Source: Alloalcanivorax mobilis (GTDB lineage Bacteria; Pseudomonadota; Gammaproteobacteria; Pseudomonadales; Alcanivoracaceae). Taken from it: a stretch of DNA of 46,500 nt. Shown here in pieces: positions 43,617 through 46,500 of the stretch; within the stretch, counting starts at the first letter, position 1, and each line of letters opens with the position of its first letter. The stretch covers positions 1 to 46,500 of the forward strand of contig NZ_NMQZ01000042.1 of assembly GCF_002864685.1 (NCBI RefSeq). Reading direction: 5' to 3'. Below the pieces are notes generated by a model. That model saw only the letters and a program-made list of their open reading frames with translations. It made no database searches and was not told the origin of the DNA. The position numbers and the translations under genes were made by a program.

Positions 43617-44553
43617 ATTCAAGCTCTCCCATCAGGCCGCGTGGCCGGAAAATCAGAATCAGCACCAGCAGAATAAACGGCGTCATCGGGGCAATGTTGG
43701 CCAGGGTGATGCCGGTGACTTCACCATAGGGGTCCACACTGAAGCCCACCGTATTGAGCATCTCGCCAATGGACACATCGATGGCAACGAAAAAAGTCTG
43801 CAACAGGCCGATCAGCAGCGAAGCGTAAAACGCGCCGGGCAACGACCCCATGCCGCCCACCACCACCACCACGAACACAATCGGCCCGAGGGTGGCGGCC
43901 ATGCCCGGCTCGGTGTTGAGCAGCGGGCCGCCGATCACCCCGGCCAGGCCGGCCAGGGCGCAGCCGAAGCCAAACACGCCCATGAACAGGCGCGGCACGT
44001 TGTGGCCCAGGTGGCCGACCATCTGGCCATGGGTGAGCGCCGCGCGGATCATCATGCCGACGCGGGTTTTCTTAAGCAGGAACCAGAGCGCCGCGAACAT
44101 CAGAATCGCGATCAGCATGGCGACACCCCGGAACAGGGAATAATCGGTGCCAAACAGGGTAAACAGCGGAGCCTGCATGGATTCCGGCGCCAGATAGGCG
44201 ACCGGCACCGAGCCCCACACCAGACGCACCAACTCATCGATCACGTAAGCCAGCCCGAAGGTGAACAACAATTCGGCGACGTGGCCGTTGGCGTGCACGC
44301 GGCGCAGCCCGTAGCGTTCCACCACGGCGCCAATGGCGGCCACCAGCAACGGTGAGAGCAGCAGCGCCGGCCAGAAGCCGACATGCATGCCCAGGCTGTA
44401 GGCGAAGTAGGCGCCCAGCATGTAGAAACTGGCGTGGGCGAAATTGAGCACGCCCATCATCGAGAAAATCAGGGTCAAACCGCTGGACAGCATAAACAGC
44501 AACAGGCCGTAGAGAACGCCGTTCAGCGTGGAAAAGACGATGACTTCAAGCAC
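43609..44553 (-). CDS. livH: HAAT ABC transporter permease LivH, system 2 (GTG start)
   Basis: 314 aa inner-membrane permease from GTG 44553, with GGGAG 7 nt upstream. FSTLNGVLYGLLLFMLSSGL is followed by the LivH landmark MMGVLNFAHASFYMLGAYFA near 32-51; RAALTHGQMVGHLGHNVPR near 180-198 is the coupling region. Sequence differs strongly from LivH of system 1, so the two importers are not recent duplicates. Confidence 0.94.
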   Translation of the reverse strand: MLEVIVFSTLNGVLYGLLLFMLSSGLTLIFSMMGVLNFAHASFYMLGAYFAYSLGMHVGFWPALLLSPLLVAAIGAVVERYGLRRVHANGHVAELLFTFGLAYVIDELVRLVWGSVPVAYLAPESMQAPLFTLFGTDYSLFRGVAMLIAILMFAALWFLLKKTRVGMMIRAALTHGQMVGHLGHNVPRLFMGVFGFGCALAGLAGVIGGPLLNTEPGMAATLGPIVFVVVVVGGMGSLPGAFYASLLIGLLQTFFVAIDVSIGEMLNTVGFSVDPYGEVTGITLANIAPMTPFILLVLILIFRPRGLMGELEYE

Positions 44554-44565
44554 GAGAAGACTCCC

Positions 44566-44589
44566 GCGGCAGCGGAATTCCGCTGCCGC
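44566..44589. promoter_or_regulatory. Perfect 24-bp palindrome between binding protein and livH
   Basis: Centred on GAATTC, with arms GCGGCAGCGG/CCGCTGCCGC. In mRNA it forms a stem-loop just after the binding-protein gene. Such hairpins in binding-protein operons can protect the upstream message and give more binding protein than permease. Confidence 0.65.
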
Positions 44590-44618
44590 CCAATCTCATT
44601 GAAAAATCCGGAAAGAAT

Positions 44619-45848
44619 TTACTGCTTGGGGCGCCGCATGCGGCATTCCGCCGGCAAGGTGGTGTCTTCGGCTTTGTAGCCAGCCACTTCATGGAAGTTG
44701 AAATCGGTGCCCTCGGCGCCGTACTTCATGCCGTCCTTGAGCACGGACATGTACATCGGCATCTGGATCTGGTGATCCTCGGCGCGCATCGTGGTCTTGC
44801 CGCCGGGGCCTTCGAAGCTGAGACCTTCCAGCGCCATCGCCACCTTGAACGGCTCGATGCTGTTGGCCTTGTCGCCGGCCAGCTTCACCATTTCCAGCAT
44901 GCCGGCCACGCGCGGGTAGTAATCCCAGCCGGTTTGCTTGTACAGCGCCACTTCACGCTCGGCCAGTACCGGGTCGGTAAAGTCGCCGTGCAGTTCGGAC
45001 ATCAGATAGACGCGGTCCACACCCTTTTTACCGACCTGGGTGATGGTGCCCGGAGTGCTGCCGTAGTAGGTGAGAAACGGCACATCGACGCCGTAGTCGG
45101 CGGCCGCTTTGATCAGCAGGTTAATGTCCTGGCCCCAGTTACCGGTGATCACCACATCGGCATCGGCGCCACGGATCTTGGAAATATAGGGCGAGAAATC
45201 CTTCACCTTACCCAGCGGGTGAAACACGTTGCCGACGATTTCAATGTCGGGACGCTTTTCTTTCAGCATTTTGATGGCGCCGTCGGCCACCGCATGACCA
45301 AAGCTGTAATCCTGGTTGATCAGGAAGACCTTCTTGAACTCCTTATGAGAGGCGATCCAATCGGTCATCAGATTCATCTTCATGTCGGAGTGCGCGTCGA
45401 AGCGGAAGTGCCAGAACGAGCAGCGCTCATTGGTGAACGCCGGGTCCACCGCCGCGTAGTTCAGATACAGCACGCGGTCTTCCGGGTTGCGCTGGTTGTG
45501 CTTGTTGATGCCGTTGAGCAGCGCCGAGCCCACCGAGGAGCCGTTGCCCTGGATGATGAAACGCACGCCATCGTCGATGGCTTTTTGCAGTTGAACCAGG
45601 CTTTCCTGGGGATTGATCTTGTTGTCCAGACCGATGATTTCGATCTTATGGCCGGCCATGCCGCCCTCTTGGTTCAGGCGTTCGGCGGTGAATTTCAATT
45701 GCGCCAGGGCCGGCTGCCCCACCATCGCCATCGGCCCGTTAAGCGGGTCGATCAACGCCATGCGCACCGGAGCCGGCTCCGCCGCGCTGGCCACGCTCGC
45801 CAGTACCACGACTGAAGCGGCGAGAGAGTTAAAGAGGGTTTTCAGCAT
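44619..45848 (-). CDS. ABC transporter substrate-binding protein, HAAT family (LivK-like), system 2
   Basis: 409 aa periplasmic binding protein from ATG 45848 (GGAGAGC upstream). Signal peptide MLKTLFNSLAASVVVLASVASA with cleavage near residue 22. Mature start EPAPVRMALIDPLNGPMAMVG, then HKIEIIGLDNKINPQESLVQLQ and YSFGHAVADGAIKML. Peripla_BP_6 type. First gene of the operon binding protein-livH-M-G-F, opposite to system 1 where it is last. The leader has an AACAACAA motif and a strong hairpin. Substrate unknown; long Cys-containing loop (NERCSFWHFRFD) occurs near residue 137. Confidence 0.93.
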   Translation of the reverse strand: MLKTLFNSLAASVVVLASVASAAEPAPVRMALIDPLNGPMAMVGQPALAQLKFTAERLNQEGGMAGHKIEIIGLDNKINPQESLVQLQKAIDDGVRFIIQGNGSSVGSALLNGINKHNQRNPEDRVLYLNYAAVDPAFTNERCSFWHFRFDAHSDMKMNLMTDWIASHKEFKKVFLINQDYSFGHAVADGAIKMLKEKRPDIEIVGNVFHPLGKVKDFSPYISKIRGADADVVITGNWGQDINLLIKAAADYGVDVPFLTYYGSTPGTITQVGKKGVDRVYLMSELHGDFTDPVLAEREVALYKQTGWDYYPRVAGMLEMVKLAGDKANSIEPFKVAMALEGLSFEGPGGKTTMRAEDHQIQMPMYMSVLKDGMKYGAEGTDFNFHEVAGYKAEDTTLPAECRMRRPKQ

Positions 45849-45861
45849 AATGCTCTCCACG

Positions 45862-45871
45862 TTGTTGTTGT
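45862..45871 (-). promoter_or_regulatory. AACAACAA leader motif (possible Hfq/Crc site)
   Basis: The minus-strand leader contains ACAACAACAA 13 nt before the start of the second binding-protein gene. Fits AANAANAA, as does the leader of the first binding-protein gene. Confidence 0.4.
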
Positions 45872-45903
45872 CATGCCGATCAGGTCGACACCGTCACAAG
45901 GAA

Positions 45904-45926
45904 GGCCGCTCGCCAGGCGAGCGGCC
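45904..45926. promoter_or_regulatory. Strong hairpin in the leader of the second binding-protein gene
   Basis: Perfect 11-bp arms GGCCGCTCGCC and GGCGAGCGGCC almost touching, about 56 bp upstream of the start. Not followed by a T-run on the minus strand. It could be a leader structure or a terminator lacking a tail. Confidence 0.5.
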
Positions 45927-46316
45927 CCGAATTTCTGACTGTCTTTTTCCAGGGTGGGCGTCGGCGCCACCTTGCACTCAGCCGGAAGCACCACGTCACC
46001 GTGGCGTCCAACTTATTCACGCTCAAGATAGTTAGTTAGTATGTTGGAGAGAGAAACATCCTGTCCAGCCTCGATTGCCGACACCCCGGCTCCGCTCAAA
46101 AAAGCCGCGATCATTTCTTTTCGGAAGAGCTTAAACGGTTGTTTTAATGGGATTTTTCCCATTCCTAAAGAAGCGCCCTCGAGCGCCCTTTGCCCACCCG
46201 GGAACGGCGCCATCGCACCGCCGACGCCAACGCGTCGATAGGGCCAAGGCGCTATCTGTTACTCGACGTAACACCACGGCGAGCCGTGGAGGTTGGAGGG
46301 GGGGACGTTGGCTTGG

Positions 46317-46412
46317 GTTTTCAGTGTTCAGTGTTCAGTGTTCAGATGGGGCAAGCAGGCCGTGGCGGGGTTTGATTTTGATCTTGGCGTCTGGCGTCTG
46401 GCGTCCGGCGCC
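46317..46412. repeat. Composite heptad element (GAACACT-type plus GACGCTG-type), inverted copy
   Basis: The minus strand has GAACACT three times then GAAAAC (46317-46346), and GGCGCC, GGACGCC, AGACGCC, AGACGCC (46386-46412). Both components and the AATCAAA link between them match 17845-17968 in the opposite orientation. Confidence 0.75.
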
Positions 46413-46500
46413 ACCAAAAATAGGTTCATCGTTCTTTAGCGGGAATTGTCTTTTGGGATCGTGTCCGGGTGGTGCTATTGAGGACGCGGGACAAGGGCGG

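Larger units (their letters stand above)
45849..46500. other. Leader of the second liv operon and repeat-bearing end of the window
   Basis: About 650 bp. I see the CAACAACAAC motif, a hairpin at 45904-45926, a short hairpin at 46146-46163, and heptad repeats at 46317-46412. Two small overlapping open frames of 66 codons near 46013-46241 lack recognisable products. The true promoter for the operon is not clear. Confidence 0.6.

Noticed and set aside
45971-45990. A sigma-54-like GG...GC pair upstream of the second liv operon
   Set aside because: The spacing between GG and GC is nine instead of ten bases and it is on the wrong strand for the operon.
46013-46241. Two overlapping 66-codon open frames near the right end
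   Set aside because: Neither has a convincing ribosome site or a recognisable product, and they overlap on opposite strands; treated as non-coding.

Overview
The window is about 46.5 kb of GC-rich (roughly 60%) chromosome from a hydrocarbon- or lipid-degrading gammaproteobacterium. Gene content and the Pseudomonas-like REP sequences fit an Alcanivorax/Alloalcanivorax-type organism, but this is inference because there is no rRNA or other phylogenetic marker. I find 40 protein-coding genes and no tRNA, rRNA, CRISPR array, prophage or transposase gene.

Layout. 1-452: four tandem 127-bp REP/BIME units. 566-5206 (minus): a branched-chain amino acid (HAAT)-type ABC importer, livH-M-G-F plus binding protein, with a long acyl-CoA ligase upstream (5589-7265). 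7962-10844 (minus): surE, an ACAD10/11-type acyl-CoA kinase and an SDR. 11104-17822: a TetR repressor divergent from a complete RND multidrug efflux operon, with a near-perfect AcrR-type operator between them. 18096-20674: a small membrane protein, a host-attachment-like protein, a hotdog thioesterase and an IclR regulator. 20865-30480: a catabolic block of four SDRs, an aldehyde dehydrogenase, an SMP-30 lactonase, a second kinase, an ACAD10/11-type dehydrogenase and a histidine phosphatase. 30799-37840: an enoyl-CoA isomerase/hydratase, a TetR, a paired alpha/beta acyl-CoA dehydrogenase, a MaoC hydratase, an MFE2-type SDR and a thiolase, together a nearly complete beta-oxidation spiral. 38443-40751: a TetR translationally coupled to a second acyl-CoA ligase. 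40910-45848: a second complete HAAT importer.

Read together, the region looks like an uptake-activation-degradation island: two importers bring in carboxylate-type substrates, two ligases make CoA thioesters, SDRs and kinases may process hydroxy- or keto-acyl-CoAs through phosphorylated intermediates, and the ACAD/hydratase/SDR/thiolase set finishes chain shortening. The substrate cannot be read from sequence.

The most unusual feature is a class of intergenic inverted repeats whose arms are built from 7-bp periodic units. At least four arm families occur (GTTGAAA/GTTAAAA, AAGCTAC, GACGCTG, GAACACT), plus a related GATACAG run. Several share a GGCGGC-TACGTA-GCCGCC-like core, and many lie within a few bases of stop codons. 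A second noteworthy pattern is a 13-bp GGAAT-N3-RTTYC motif upstream of at least five transcription units of the catabolic cluster, a candidate operator for the IclR regulator encoded here.
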